A stretch of DNA of 49,645 bases from DAOTUB01 sp034437455. GTDB lineage: Bacteria > Chloroflexota > Anaerolineae > B4-G1. The DNA lies in contig DAOTUB010000221.1 in assembly GCA_034437455.1 (NCBI GenBank), forward strand, positions 1 through 49,645. The letters run 5' to 3'. A program made the position numbers and the translations under genes. The notes beneath the pieces were generated by a model. That model was not told the DNA's origin and did not search any database. It was given only the letters and a program-made list of their open reading frames with translations. Positions 16,718 to 24,712 of the stretch are shown one piece after another (the stretch's first letter is position 1; every line of letters starts with the position of its first letter).

Positions 16718-17962
16718 CTACGGCAGATAAATCTGCGGGTCTTGCGGCACACCATTGTCGCGAATCTCAAAATGCAGGTGCGCGCCCGAAGACCAGCCGG
16801 TGTTGCCGCAGTAGCCCAACAAGTCGCCCTGATAAACCGCATGCCCACATCCCACAGCAAGCTCGCTAAAGTGGCCATAGCGAGTGACGAAACCATTGCC
16901 GTGGACGACCTGGACCATGATGCCGTACCCACCGTTCCACCCTGCGATGGTCACCACTCCGTTGTCCGCAGCGTAGATGGGGTCCCCGGTTCTGCAGCGA
17001 TAGTCAAGGCCAATGTGTCCCGGGTTACGTGGATCGTGGAAATACCATCCCGAAACTTCGCAGCTGCCGGTGGGATAGACAAACCAACCATTAGCGCCAG
17101 GGCCGCTGACCGGGGTGCCGCTACAGACCCCATAGCTGTAGCCAGTTGGTCCAGGGGCAGGATACAGGGGTGGCGGTTCCCATTCCACTTCCTCGCCCAC
17201 GCCGCCGGGCACGACGAGCTGTTGCCCCTCGCGTAGATGTTCCCCTTCCTCAAGATCGTTCCACTCGTTGTACAGGGCGGCGGATTCCACCTCGTATTGG
17301 GCTGCGATTCCCGCCACGGTCTCGTCGGCGCCAACTGTGTGGTAGACGCCATCAACCGGTAGGATGAAAAGCTCAAGCCCCTCCTGGAGGAGCCAGGGAG
17401 CGTCCATGATCCCCTCTCGGTTACTCCACACGATCGTATCCGGAGACAGATCGAACCGGGCAGCGATGTTAAAGACATTGTCACCCGGTTGGACGACGTA
17501 GGTGATGACGTGAAGGCGCGGCCTTTCCGGGAAGGTAGTATGGAGAACGGGTTGCCGAGCGACAACGTCGGCATTGGAGGCTTGATTCAACGTGATGGGC
17601 AATGCCGGAGTAGGCGTCGGCGCCACCTCCGGCATCGTCTCCATCGGATTATCGTTTGATAAAGGCCCGGCCGCGGAATTCACCTGCGCGGACGTGTCGA
17701 ACGAACTCCCCCCCGCCGCTTGTGGCGCGGGGAACCCCACGCCGCTGAGAACGATGGCGATCAAAGCCAGGGCGATAATGCTCAGGTGGGCCGTGGCGCG
17801 GGTCAGAAAGGGTCGCTTGGTGCGCCAATCCACGCAGGTACGCCAAACCGCAACCATACACCAGGTTACGAGGCGTAGGAAAAAAGAGCGCGGACGGGGA
17901 AAATCGTCGGTTACTGTGTGGCGCTTCCCTCTGATAGAAACCGAAAATGATGGTTTATCCAT
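16718..17962 (-). CDS. Membrane-anchored LysM-M23 peptidase, paralogue
   Basis: The 414-residue protein shares the plan of its downstream neighbour. It has a membrane segment, LSIIALALIAIVLSGVGF (about 60-77), a LysM module (TYVVQPGDNVFNIAARFDLS, about 150) and a second LysM-like repeat (VDGVYHTVGADETVAGIAAQ, about 205). The M23 domain carries GHIGLDYRCRTGD and SGAHLHFEIRDNG. Extra cysteines in the peptidase domain (YRCRTGD, VGCGHAV, GYCGNTG) may form disulfides outside the cell. Zinc ligands are intact. Its own promoter is visible upstream at 18009-18036. Confidence 0.93.
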   Translation of the reverse strand: MDKPSFSVSIRGKRHTVTDDFPRPRSFFLRLVTWCMVAVWRTCVDWRTKRPFLTRATAHLSIIALALIAIVLSGVGFPAPQAAGGSSFDTSAQVNSAAGPLSNDNPMETMPEVAPTPTPALPITLNQASNADVVARQPVLHTTFPERPRLHVITYVVQPGDNVFNIAARFDLSPDTIVWSNREGIMDAPWLLQEGLELFILPVDGVYHTVGADETVAGIAAQYEVESAALYNEWNDLEEGEHLREGQQLVVPGGVGEEVEWEPPPLYPAPGPTGYSYGVCSGTPVSGPGANGWFVYPTGSCEVSGWYFHDPRNPGHIGLDYRCRTGDPIYAADNGVVTIAGWNGGYGIMVQVVHGNGFVTRYGHFSELAVGCGHAVYQGDLLGYCGNTGWSSGAHLHFEIRDNGVPQDPQIYLP

Positions 17963-18008
17963 AGAGTTTTAGCCCGAGGTTACGCAAAAGTTGCCAACCT
18001 CTAAAAAC

Positions 18009-18036
18009 ATTATACCATAAAGAGCGAGGATGACAA
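18009..18036 (-). promoter_or_regulatory. Sigma70-type promoter for the LysM-M23 pair
   Basis: Read on the minus strand, TTGTCA (18031-18036) and TATAAT (18009-18014) are separated by 16 bp. The start of transcription should fall about 40 bp before the ATG at 17962. Confidence 0.65.
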
Positions 18037-18155
18037 TTCACTCTCATGGTGGGTTTGGTTGCATTTCTGACACCAATGTACTTCAAAACCAGCATTTTCA
18101 GGGTTTCACTTGCGTTACAGGGACGTTGCGGTGAGGATTCGATTTTCAAAGCAAA

Positions 18156-18746
18156 TTACCCTGCCAGCAAACGACGGAGTGCGGGCAACGCTGCCCGGAC
18201 AGCCCGGGCGCGATGGCTGATGCGGTTCTTCTCCACCGGCGGCAGTTGAGCCATCGTGCAGCCGTACTCGGGCAGATAAAAGACGGGATCATAACCAAAG
18301 CCCCCCTGCCCTGCTGGCTCGAAGGCGATCCGCCCCTTGCATACCCCCTCAGCCTCATAGACCTCCCCGCCAGATGTGACGATGACGACCACGCAGCGGA
18401 ACTGGGCTGTGCGTTGTTCCCACGGCACGTCGCGCAGATGGGCCAGCAGCGCCTCGACTCGATCTTCATCGCTCCCTGGACGGTAGCGGGCAGAATAGAC
18501 GCCAGGAGCGCCACCCAGCGCGTCCACTTCCAGTCCCGAGTCGTCAGCCAGAGTGAGCAGGCCCGAGGCGCGTCGATAAGCCTCGGCTTTTTTGCGGGCG
18601 TTCTCGGCGTAGGTAGAGCCATCTTCGACCACCTCTACGTGTAGGCCAAGTTCGGACGAGAAGCAAAATCTCGCGCCCAGCGGCATGAGCAGTTGCCGAA
18701 ATTCGCGCATTTTGCCGGGGTTGTGGGTGGCGATCAGGAGTTCCAT
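18156..18746 (-). CDS. rdgB: RdgB/HAM1-type non-canonical purine NTP pyrophosphatase
   Basis: The protein of about 196 residues hydrolyses dITP, ITP and XTP to monophosphates, keeping damaged purines out of DNA. The start MELLIATHNPGKMREFR is the family's usual N-terminus, so the 17 codons upstream are not used. Signature residues are the THNPGK loop (7-12), TLADDSGLEVDALGG (catalytic aspartates, about 65-78), PGVYSARY (82-89) and GGFGYDPVF with the final SHRARA block. Length matches the family. It is divergent from the tRNA-Ser gene. Confidence 0.95.
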   Translation of the reverse strand: MELLIATHNPGKMREFRQLLMPLGARFCFSSELGLHVEVVEDGSTYAENARKKAEAYRRASGLLTLADDSGLEVDALGGAPGVYSARYRPGSDEDRVEALLAHLRDVPWEQRTAQFRCVVVIVTSGGEVYEAEGVCKGRIAFEPAGQGGFGYDPVFYLPEYGCTMAQLPPVEKNRISHRARAVRAALPALRRLLAG

Positions 18747-18902
18747 ACGCACAAGTTTCCCATCTACCGAAAGTACAACGACATCCGAGTACCTCAATAT
18801 ATCATAAAAAGGTTTGAATTTGGTTTGGAGATCGGAACAGCAGAAAGGGCTGCGTGGTATTGTATCACAAACCCATCGATCTGCACAAGTGAACGTCTCC
18901 TC

Positions 18903-18931
18903 TTGTCAGTCTCGCCATCGGATGGTATAAT
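18903..18931 (+). promoter_or_regulatory. Promoter of tRNA-Ser
   Basis: TTGTCA at 18903-18908 and TATAAT at 18926-18931 are 17 bp apart. The tRNA begins 18 bp after the -10 box, which fits a stable-RNA promoter with a short leader. Confidence 0.65.
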
Positions 18932-18948
18932 CGGAACCACAGTAGCAC

Positions 18949-19038
18949 GGAGAGGTAGCATAGTCTGGCCTAATGCGCGCGCCTGGAGAGCGCGTGAGCC
19001 GAAAGGCTCCGTGGGTTCGAATCCCACCCTCTCCGCCA
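18949..19038 (+). tRNA. tRNA-Ser (anticodon GGA)
   Basis: The acceptor stem GGAGAGG (18949-18955) pairs with CCTCTCC (19028-19034), followed by G and an encoded CCA (19036-19038). The anticodon loop CTGGAGA sits on a CGCGC/GCGCG stem, giving anticodon GGA, which reads UCC/UCU serine codons. The long variable arm GAGCC-GAAA-GGCTC and the GTGGGTTCGAATCCCAC T-arm are typical of class II serine tRNAs. Confidence 0.97.
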
Positions 19039-19089
19039 TCGCGGGGCGGTCCCACTCGGGGGCCGCCCTCATTCTGTAGGAGGACCTCC

Positions 19090-19584
19090 ATGCCAACCAC
19101 CATTCGCCGCGCCACGCCCGACGACGCCGAGGCCATCTCTGCGGTGTGGGAGGCGGTCTGCGCCGAGCGGATCTATACCGCCGTGAACCGCCCTTTTACC
19201 CCGCAGCAAGAACGCGACTTTATCGCCTCTCTCTCCGACCGTGAGGGCACCTTTGTGGCAGAAGTAGACGGCCACATCGTCGGCTTCCAATCCCTCGACC
19301 TCTGGGCCAAGTACACCGACTCGTTCGATCACGTCGGCGTGATGGGCAGCATCATCTCTCCCCAATGGCGACGCGAGGGCATCGGCCAACGCCTGGCGGA
19401 GCACACGCTCGACTTTGCCCGCGCCAACGGGTACGAAAAGATCGTCATCTACGTGCGGGCTGGCAACACCGGCGCCCAGGCCTTTTACCGCAATCTGGGT
19501 TTTGTTCAAAAGGGCGTATTGGCGCGCCAGGTCAAGATCGACGGCCAATACGAGGACGAGGTCTTTATGGAGCTGTTCCTGTGA
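19090..19584 (+). CDS. GNAT family N-acetyltransferase
   Basis: The 164-residue protein starts at ATG 19090 behind a strong aggaggacc site. The open frame continues upstream through the tRNA but cannot be coding there. The GNAT fold is visible: TIRRATPDDAEAISAVWEAV at the N-terminus, the acetyl-CoA loop QWRREGIGQRLAEH (about 95-108) and AFYRNLGFVQKGVL (about 137-150). The substrate is unknown. It has no partner on the same strand nearby. Confidence 0.88.
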   Translation: MPTTIRRATPDDAEAISAVWEAVCAERIYTAVNRPFTPQQERDFIASLSDREGTFVAEVDGHIVGFQSLDLWAKYTDSFDHVGVMGSIISPQWRREGIGQRLAEHTLDFARANGYEKIVIYVRAGNTGAQAFYRNLGFVQKGVLARQVKIDGQYEDEVFMELFL

Positions 19585-19624
19585 AAGTAACGTCTGATCC
19601 GTTGTTGTCCTGCCACCCGTTGTT

Positions 19625-20578
19625 CTACCGAATGCGCAGAGGAGCGATACCGCCGGCCTCGAACCCGCAGACTTGATAGAAATCGCGGGCGCACGAGTCG
19701 CCGCGCGAGGTATCCACCAGCAGATGCGTCGCTCCCCGCCGGTCGGCCCGCTGGATCGCCGCCTCCACCAGCGCCGCGCCGATCCCCTGCCGCCGGTACG
19801 CCGGGTCCACGGCCAGGTCGTCGATCAGAGCGCGCAGCCCAGAGAGCGCGGGGATGAAGGAGAGCGCGAGAAATCCCACCACCTGTCCATCCGCCTCTGC
19901 GACGAGCACGTCCATCGCCAAGCTCTCGCGAAAGCGTTGGGCGGCGGCCTGCGTCTCGTCAGGGCCGAAATGCGCGTTGGCCGCGATCAGCGGCAGCAGT
20001 TCCAGCACCCGCGCTTCGTCCTCAGAGCCAGCCTCGCGGATGACGACGTCAGGGGGTTGAGCACCAGACTCTGGCGAGCGGCTGCGCACCCAGCGCGCCA
20101 TCACCTCTCGATGAGTGCGAAAGGGAAGCGGATACGGCAGTTCATCGGACAGAAAGACGCTCACGTCCTGAGCGTCGTCGCCGGCCCGCAGTTCGCCGCC
20201 CACCGGCCGGGCGCGGTAAAAGATGATAATGCCAGGCTGGACCGGCCCCTCCGGGAAAGAATAGACGCCGAACAATTCCAGCAATTCGACGTCCAGCCCC
20301 GTCTCTTCCTTGCACTCTCGCACCGCCGCCTGTTCGGCGCTCTCGTCCGCCTCGATGTAGCCCGCCGGCACAGCCCATTCGCCTTCGAACGGCGGTTGCC
20401 CCCGCCGGATCAGGACGATGCCATCATCTATCTCGACCAGCACGCCGACGCCAGGCACCGGGTTGCGGTACAGGACGAATCCGCATGCAGAACAGACCTC
20501 GCGCACGCGCCCCGCTACCTCGGCGGCTTCCATCTCGGCCCCACAATGAGGGCAATACGTCGCTGTCTGTTGTTCCAT
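19625..20578 (-). CDS. Fused zinc-ribbon Nudix hydrolase and GNAT acetyltransferase
   Basis: The 317-residue protein combines two enzymes. A zinc ribbon (CPHCG at 9-13, CSACG at 29-33) leads into a Nudix domain with a perfect Nudix box from GYIEADE to REC-KEETGL (about 73-95), which should hydrolyse a nucleoside-diphosphate compound such as NADH or ADP-ribose. From about residue 175 a GNAT domain follows, with the acetyl-CoA loop DPAYRRQGIGAALVEAA and a DFYQVCGFEAGG end. The ribbon plus Nudix half resembles NudC/YfcD-like proteins. Confidence 0.9.
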   Translation of the reverse strand: MEQQTATYCPHCGAEMEAAEVAGRVREVCSACGFVLYRNPVPGVGVLVEIDDGIVLIRRGQPPFEGEWAVPAGYIEADESAEQAAVRECKEETGLDVELLELFGVYSFPEGPVQPGIIIFYRARPVGGELRAGDDAQDVSVFLSDELPYPLPFRTHREVMARWVRSRSPESGAQPPDVVIREAGSEDEARVLELLPLIAANAHFGPDETQAAAQRFRESLAMDVLVAEADGQVVGFLALSFIPALSGLRALIDDLAVDPAYRRQGIGAALVEAAIQRADRRGATHLLVDTSRGDSCARDFYQVCGFEAGGIAPLRIR

Positions 20579-20598
20579 CTGTATCTGTGTATCGACGG

Positions 20599-20637
20599 CA
20601 GCGGATAAGGCCGACCTGCGGTCGGCATCATCCGCTG
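20599..20637. terminator. Imperfect hairpin between the GH1 and Nudix genes
   Basis: CAGCGGATAAGGCCGACC, a TGC loop and GGTCGGCATCATCCGCTG form a long stem with one small mismatch region. It lies downstream of the minus-strand GH1 gene and just upstream of the Nudix-GNAT start. It may end the ParA-GH1 transcript. Confidence 0.5.
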
Positions 20638-20661
20638 TATCAAATCATCGCGGGCCAGAGA

Positions 20662-22131
20662 TTATCTCGGCAACAACTTGGACCGCAGCTCTGGCGCGTA
20701 CGTGTCAATGATCTGCGAGGTAATGGCGTTTTCCAGGACGATGTCGGAGTAGAGTCTGGCGCTGCGGCGCAGATGGCGCCCTCCCCGGGGGCCAAGCTCG
20801 ATCAGGCCAAAGCGCAACGTCCACCCCTCCGCCCACTCGAAATTGTCCACCAGCGTCCAATGATAATAGCCCATCACTTGGTAGCAGCGCTGGATCGCGT
20901 GCCACATCTGGTGCAGGTGAGTGAGGAGATAACGCGGTCGCTGATCGTCGTCATCGTCGGGGATGCCGTTCTCTGTGACATAGATGGGCAGTCCCAGGCG
21001 CGCCAATCGCTGGAGGCAGCGAAACATCCCGCGAGGATAGAACTCGCCATAGTCACCGTCGAGCAATTCGGCGCCATCGGCGTGCAGCCGCCGGCTGAAA
21101 AGCTCGCTACGCTGCGAGCGGTCAAAGGCGATCAGGTCGCGGGTATAGTAATTGAGACCGATCCAGTCGAGGGTGCGCCGCAGTTTCCAGGCCAGCCCGA
21201 AACCGAGCGGCAACATCCAGCGCCCCTGGGTCAACGCGGTGAGGATGGCCCGGTTGTAGGTTCGATCCACCATGCGAGCGACGAATCGGTCCAACAACGA
21301 GCGAGGGTTGGCCGGATCGAAGACGCGCATGTTGTGGGCGATGCCCACGCGAGCGGCGGGCTGGAGCTTGTGAATCTCGTGATAGGCGGCGGCGTGCCCG
21401 GCCAACAAGTTGCGGATGACGCGCATCGCCGTCCCAAAATCGGACTTGCCTGGAGGAAACACGCCGTCCAGGTAGCCCATATACCCATAGACGTTCGGTT
21501 CGTTGATCGTGCACCACAGGTCGCAGTGCGGGCCCAGCACCTCGACGACCCGGCGCACAAAGTTGGCAAAGAGCGGGATGGTCTCCGCGGCCTCCCACCC
21601 ACCCCGCTCGGCCAGCCAGCGCGGGCTGGTAAAGTGATGCAAGGTGACCATCGGCTCGATGTCGCGATCTCGCAGGCCCTCCAACATCTCGGCGTACCGC
21701 TCCAGGGCGGCATCGTCAAAGCTTCCGGGGCGCGGTTCGACGCGCGACCAGGCGACCGAGAGGCGCAGCGCGTTCATCCCCAGCCCGGCCGCGCGGTCAA
21801 AGTCGGCCTCGGCGTTCTTCCACCAATCACAGGCCTGTCCGGATTTGTGATTCTCCTTGATGCGGCCTTCCTCCTGCTCCCAGGCCCACCAATCGCTGTT
21901 GACGTTTTCGCCCTCGACCTGATGAGCGGCGGTGGCGACGCCCCACTTAAAGTCAGCCGGAAAATGGAAGGCAGCCTGGGGCAAAAATGTGTCGTCCACG
22001 ATTTGTTCAAAGGTAGAGGCGAGTTCAGCGTTGTCAAGCGCGTCCTCGCTCTCTTCCTGATCGATCCATTCCAGACCCTCAAGTGGATCGTGACCTAGAA
22101 CCTCGAAGGGCATATCCTGTTCTTCAACCAT
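20662..22131 (-). CDS. GH1 family beta-glycosidase
   Basis: The 489-residue protein belongs to glycoside hydrolase family 1 (beta-glucosidase/galactosidase-like). The FKWGVATAAHQVEGE substrate loop lies near 61, the acid/base glutamate in WCTINEPNVYGY (about 208) and the nucleophile in IYVTENGIPDD (about 380). An acidic extension of about 55 residues precedes the domain and is unusual. There is no signal peptide. The first codons overlap the end of the ParA gene by 8 bp, so translation is probably coupled. A second ATG six codons in (MPFEVLGHD) is also possible. Confidence 0.92.
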   Translation of the reverse strand: MVEEQDMPFEVLGHDPLEGLEWIDQEESEDALDNAELASTFEQIVDDTFLPQAAFHFPADFKWGVATAAHQVEGENVNSDWWAWEQEEGRIKENHKSGQACDWWKNAEADFDRAAGLGMNALRLSVAWSRVEPRPGSFDDAALERYAEMLEGLRDRDIEPMVTLHHFTSPRWLAERGGWEAAETIPLFANFVRRVVEVLGPHCDLWCTINEPNVYGYMGYLDGVFPPGKSDFGTAMRVIRNLLAGHAAAYHEIHKLQPAARVGIAHNMRVFDPANPRSLLDRFVARMVDRTYNRAILTALTQGRWMLPLGFGLAWKLRRTLDWIGLNYYTRDLIAFDRSQRSELFSRRLHADGAELLDGDYGEFYPRGMFRCLQRLARLGLPIYVTENGIPDDDDDQRPRYLLTHLHQMWHAIQRCYQVMGYYHWTLVDNFEWAEGWTLRFGLIELGPRGGRHLRRSARLYSDIVLENAITSQIIDTYAPELRSKLLPR

Positions 22132-22879
22132 TCTGCATAATCCTCTCTACCAAAAGTCCATAATCAATCGCGCCGTAGCTATCGGGAGCGTATTCAAAGA
22201 TGCTCTTGTGATGGCTGGGCGCTTCGGCGAGCTTGACGCTGGCTCGAATCGGCTCCGCTACCTTGTCGGCAAAATAACGCTGCAAGATTTCCATGACCTC
22301 GCGATCGTTGCGCCAATGAGGATGGAAAAACGTGGGCAGAATCAGGGAAAGCCGGATGCGATGATCCGGTAACCGACCGATTTTCTTGAGCGTCTGGAGC
22401 ACCTGGCGGGTTCCCACCAGGGCCATATAGCGCGTCGAGACAGGCACGATCAGCTCCTGGGCATATAGCAGGCCGTTCTCACTCAAGAGGCTGGCCGAAG
22501 GTGAGAAATCGAGGATCACAAAATCATAGTTGTCCTCGACCCCCCGCATCCTGCTGACCAGCACGCGCCTGGCCCGCCGGTTATCGCCCGAACGCCACAG
22601 CTCTCCCGTAGCCTGAAGCAAGCTATCGTCGCTGGCGATGAGCGAGAGGTTGTCTCGCACGTGGACTATACAAGTCTGTGGCTGTGCCCGCCCCAGCAGC
22701 AAATGGGTGAGAGAATATCTGTAGCGCACGCCCATATACATCGCCAGGTTGCCCTGAGCATCCAGATCGATACACAGCACCCGCGCCCCTTGCAAACTCA
22801 GACCAACAGCCAGGTTTACCACCGTGGTGGTTTTGCCTGTGCCTCCTTTATAATTCAGGATGCCTATAACCCTGCTCAT
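22124..22879 (-). CDS. ParA/Soj-type ATPase without a ParB partner
   Basis: The protein of about 251 residues has the deviant Walker A motif YKGGTGKTTT (about 9-18), Walker A' CIDLDAQGNL (about 35-44) and Walker B YDFVILDFSPSA. It therefore belongs to the ParA/MinD ATPases that position DNA or protein complexes. The start at MSRVIGILNYK is preferred over MGGRE, five codons upstream. No parB gene or parS-like palindromes are seen nearby, and the only partner is a GH1 gene that overlaps its end. It is probably an orphan ParA-like protein rather than a replicon partition system. Confidence 0.88.
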   Translation of the reverse strand: MSRVIGILNYKGGTGKTTTVVNLAVGLSLQGARVLCIDLDAQGNLAMYMGVRYRYSLTHLLLGRAQPQTCIVHVRDNLSLIASDDSLLQATGELWRSGDNRRARRVLVSRMRGVEDNYDFVILDFSPSASLLSENGLLYAQELIVPVSTRYMALVGTRQVLQTLKKIGRLPDHRIRLSLILPTFFHPHWRNDREVMEILQRYFADKVAEPIRASVKLAEAPSHHKSIFEYAPDSYGAIDYGLLVERIMQNG

Positions 22880-22948
22880 CTCTCTCCCGCCCACATGAGG
22901 AGTCCATCACGTCGTTCATCATAGCGCGTTGAGCTACATACAGATATA

Positions 22949-23026
22949 TTGTACAGTGAGTTGCCCGAAGGGTCAAATGAACGTAGAGGTAGTTTTTTCT
23001 CGGCGCGCCCTTGACAGGCTGTACAA
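22949..23026. repeat. Short inverted repeats upstream of and within the chitobiose-locus promoter
   Basis: TTGTACAG (22949-22956) and its complement CTGTACAA (23019-23026) are spaced so that the second lies in the promoter spacer. They could be operator half-sites for a looping repressor, but eight bases is short and chance is possible. The rest of the 22880-23204 gap holds the promoter and leader and no gene. Confidence 0.3.
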
Positions 23027-23039
23027 AAGGAGGTATAAT
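23011..23039 (+). promoter_or_regulatory. Near-consensus sigma70 promoter of the chitobiose locus
   Basis: TTGACA (23011-23016) and TATAAT (23034-23039) are both perfect and lie exactly 17 bp apart. Transcription should start near 23046, giving a leader of about 160 bases before the solute-binding protein gene. Such a strong promoter usually implies control by a repressor, and a ROK-type regulator is encoded further down the locus. Confidence 0.85.
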
Positions 23040-23054
23040 CTACTTTGTAAGTAA

Positions 23055-23062
23055 AGTTAACT
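23055..23062. promoter_or_regulatory. Possible ROK operator (AGTTAACT palindrome)
   Basis: The perfect palindrome AGTTAACT lies about ten bases after the expected transcription start, in an A/T-rich stretch (gtaagtaaagttaactatc). ROK repressors such as XylR and NagC bind A/T-rich palindromes in such positions. The match is short, so the call is tentative. Confidence 0.35.
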
Positions 23063-23204
23063 ATCTAAGCAGGCTCTTATCAGAGGATCCTAGAGTTTCG
23101 TCCCTACTGCGAGAAAAAAGGAGGTCCCTATTCGAACAATAACGGTATAACTTTGTACGATCCACTAGCTTTGATACATTTGAACCAAACGGAGGAAAAA
23201 AGAA

Positions 23205-24629
23205 ATGCGTACCAGAATGTTGTTTATCGTGACCGTTGTGAGCGCGCTCGCACTGGCGCTCGCGGCCTGTGGGCCAGCGCCCACACCAGAAAGAATCGAA
23301 GTAGAAGTAACCAAACAAGTTCCCGTTGAAGTTACAAAGATCGTCCAGGAAGAAGTAGAGATTGAAGTTGAGGTCCCCGTCGAGGTCACGCGAGTCCCAG
23401 AAGGCCCCTACGAACACCTCGCGCGAGCCATGGCGGGCGAGTTTGAGGGCACCGAGGTAAACATCTTTGGCGTCTACACCGCCGAGGACGAGGATCGATT
23501 CCAAGCCGCGCTGGTTCCCTTCGAGGTAGCCACCGGCATTGACGTCGAATTCGAGGGTTCCGCCGACTTTGAGACGCTGATCCGGGTCCGCGTCGAGGGC
23601 GGCGATCCTCCAGACATCGCCCAGTTCTCGCAGCCGGGGTTGCTGGCCGAGCTGGCCGACGACATGGTTCCCCTGGACAGCTTTATGAACATGGATCAAT
23701 TGCAGCAGGACTATGCTCCAGGCTGGCTCGACCTGGGCACTGTGGATGGTCATCTATACGGGGTATTCTACCGGGCCAGCACCAAGAGCATCGTCTGGTA
23801 TCCCATCCCGCAGTTTGAAGAGGCCGGTTATGAGACCCCGGAGACCTGGGATGCTCTGATCGCCTTGATGGACCAGATGGTCGCCGACGGCAACACACCC
23901 TGGTGCATCAGCATCGAGCACAGCGGCGCCACCGGCTGGGTCGCCACCGACTGGCTGGAGGACATCCTGCTCCGCACCGCCGGGGCCGAGGTGTACGATA
24001 AATGGGTCAACCACGAGATTCCCTTCAACGACCCGGCGGTCAAGAACGCGGCAGAGATCATGGCCGATATCTGGTTCAACCCGGACTATGTGTACGGCGG
24101 CCGCGAATACATCCTGACCGAGTGGGTCGGCAGCACGCAGAACCCGATGTTCGACGAGGAAGGGCCGCAGTGCTGGCTGCACAAGCAGGCGGGCTGGTAT
24201 TCGGCCTTCTTCCCGGAGGGGAAGGAAGCCGGCGTGGATAGCGCCTACTTTTACTTCCCGCCCATCGAGGAGGAGCACGGCAGGCCGGTGCTGGGCGCTG
24301 GCGACCCGATCGGGATGTTCAACGACCGGCCCGAAGTCCGCGCCGTGATGGAATTCCTGTCCACGGCCAAGGGAGCCGAGGTCTGGGTCAGGCTGGGCGG
24401 CTTTGTTTCGCCCAACCAGGGCGTCTCGCTGGACTGGTATCCCACGGAAATCGACAGAACCCAGGGCGAGATCATCCAGAACGCCGACGTACTCCGCTTC
24501 GACGCCTCGGATGCGATGCCAGCTGAGGTGGGCACGGGCACCTTCTGGACCGGTATGGTCGACTGGATCAGCGGCGAGAAGGACATCGACACCGTTCTCC
24601 AAGAGATCGAGGATAGCTGGCTCGAATAG
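23205..24629 (+). CDS. Lipoprotein sugar-binding protein of an ABC importer
   Basis: The 474-residue protein has a signal peptide with lipobox LALAAC (cysteine about residue 22), so it is anchored outside the membrane. A linker with repeated valine/glutamate units (VEVTKQVPVEVTK, VPVEVTR; about 30-65) follows, a style common in Chloroflexota. The rest is a family-1 extracellular solute-binding fold resembling AglE-type alpha-glucoside or oligosaccharide binders (ADFETLIRVRVEGGDPPDIAQ at about 122). Two permease genes follow. In context the ligand is probably chitobiose or a related disaccharide. Confidence 0.92.
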   Translation: MRTRMLFIVTVVSALALALAACGPAPTPERIEVEVTKQVPVEVTKIVQEEVEIEVEVPVEVTRVPEGPYEHLARAMAGEFEGTEVNIFGVYTAEDEDRFQAALVPFEVATGIDVEFEGSADFETLIRVRVEGGDPPDIAQFSQPGLLAELADDMVPLDSFMNMDQLQQDYAPGWLDLGTVDGHLYGVFYRASTKSIVWYPIPQFEEAGYETPETWDALIALMDQMVADGNTPWCISIEHSGATGWVATDWLEDILLRTAGAEVYDKWVNHEIPFNDPAVKNAAEIMADIWFNPDYVYGGREYILTEWVGSTQNPMFDEEGPQCWLHKQAGWYSAFFPEGKEAGVDSAYFYFPPIEEEHGRPVLGAGDPIGMFNDRPEVRAVMEFLSTAKGAEVWVRLGGFVSPNQGVSLDWYPTEIDRTQGEIIQNADVLRFDASDAMPAEVGTGTFWTGMVDWISGEKDIDTVLQEIEDSWLE

Positions 24630-24651
24630 TCCGAGACTCGGGCGTTAATCA

Positions 24652-24677
24652 GGCAGGGCAGCCGCGGCTGCCCTGCC
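24652..24677. terminator. Perfect 26-bp palindrome after the binding-protein gene
   Basis: GGCAGGGCAGCCG and CGGCTGCCCTGCC are exact complements. The hairpin lies between the binding-protein and permease genes. It probably acts as an attenuator or 3'-end stabiliser that keeps binding-protein mRNA in excess, as in other sugar ABC operons. Confidence 0.65.
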
Positions 24678-24712
24678 CTCCCCTCTTTTTGCAGAACAAG
24701 GACGGATAGAAC

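Noticed and set aside
18973..19089. N-terminal extension of the GNAT protein
   Set aside because: These codons lie inside the tRNA-Ser gene, and the ATG at 19090 has a strong ribosome site.
20485..22098. Long plus-strand frame opposite the GH1 gene
   Set aside because: It is antisense to clear catalytic motifs TINEPN and YVTENG.
22124..23010. Possible plasmid partition locus or replication origin
   Set aside because: ParA stands alone. No parB, no parS-like sites, no DnaA-box cluster and no replication gene were seen.
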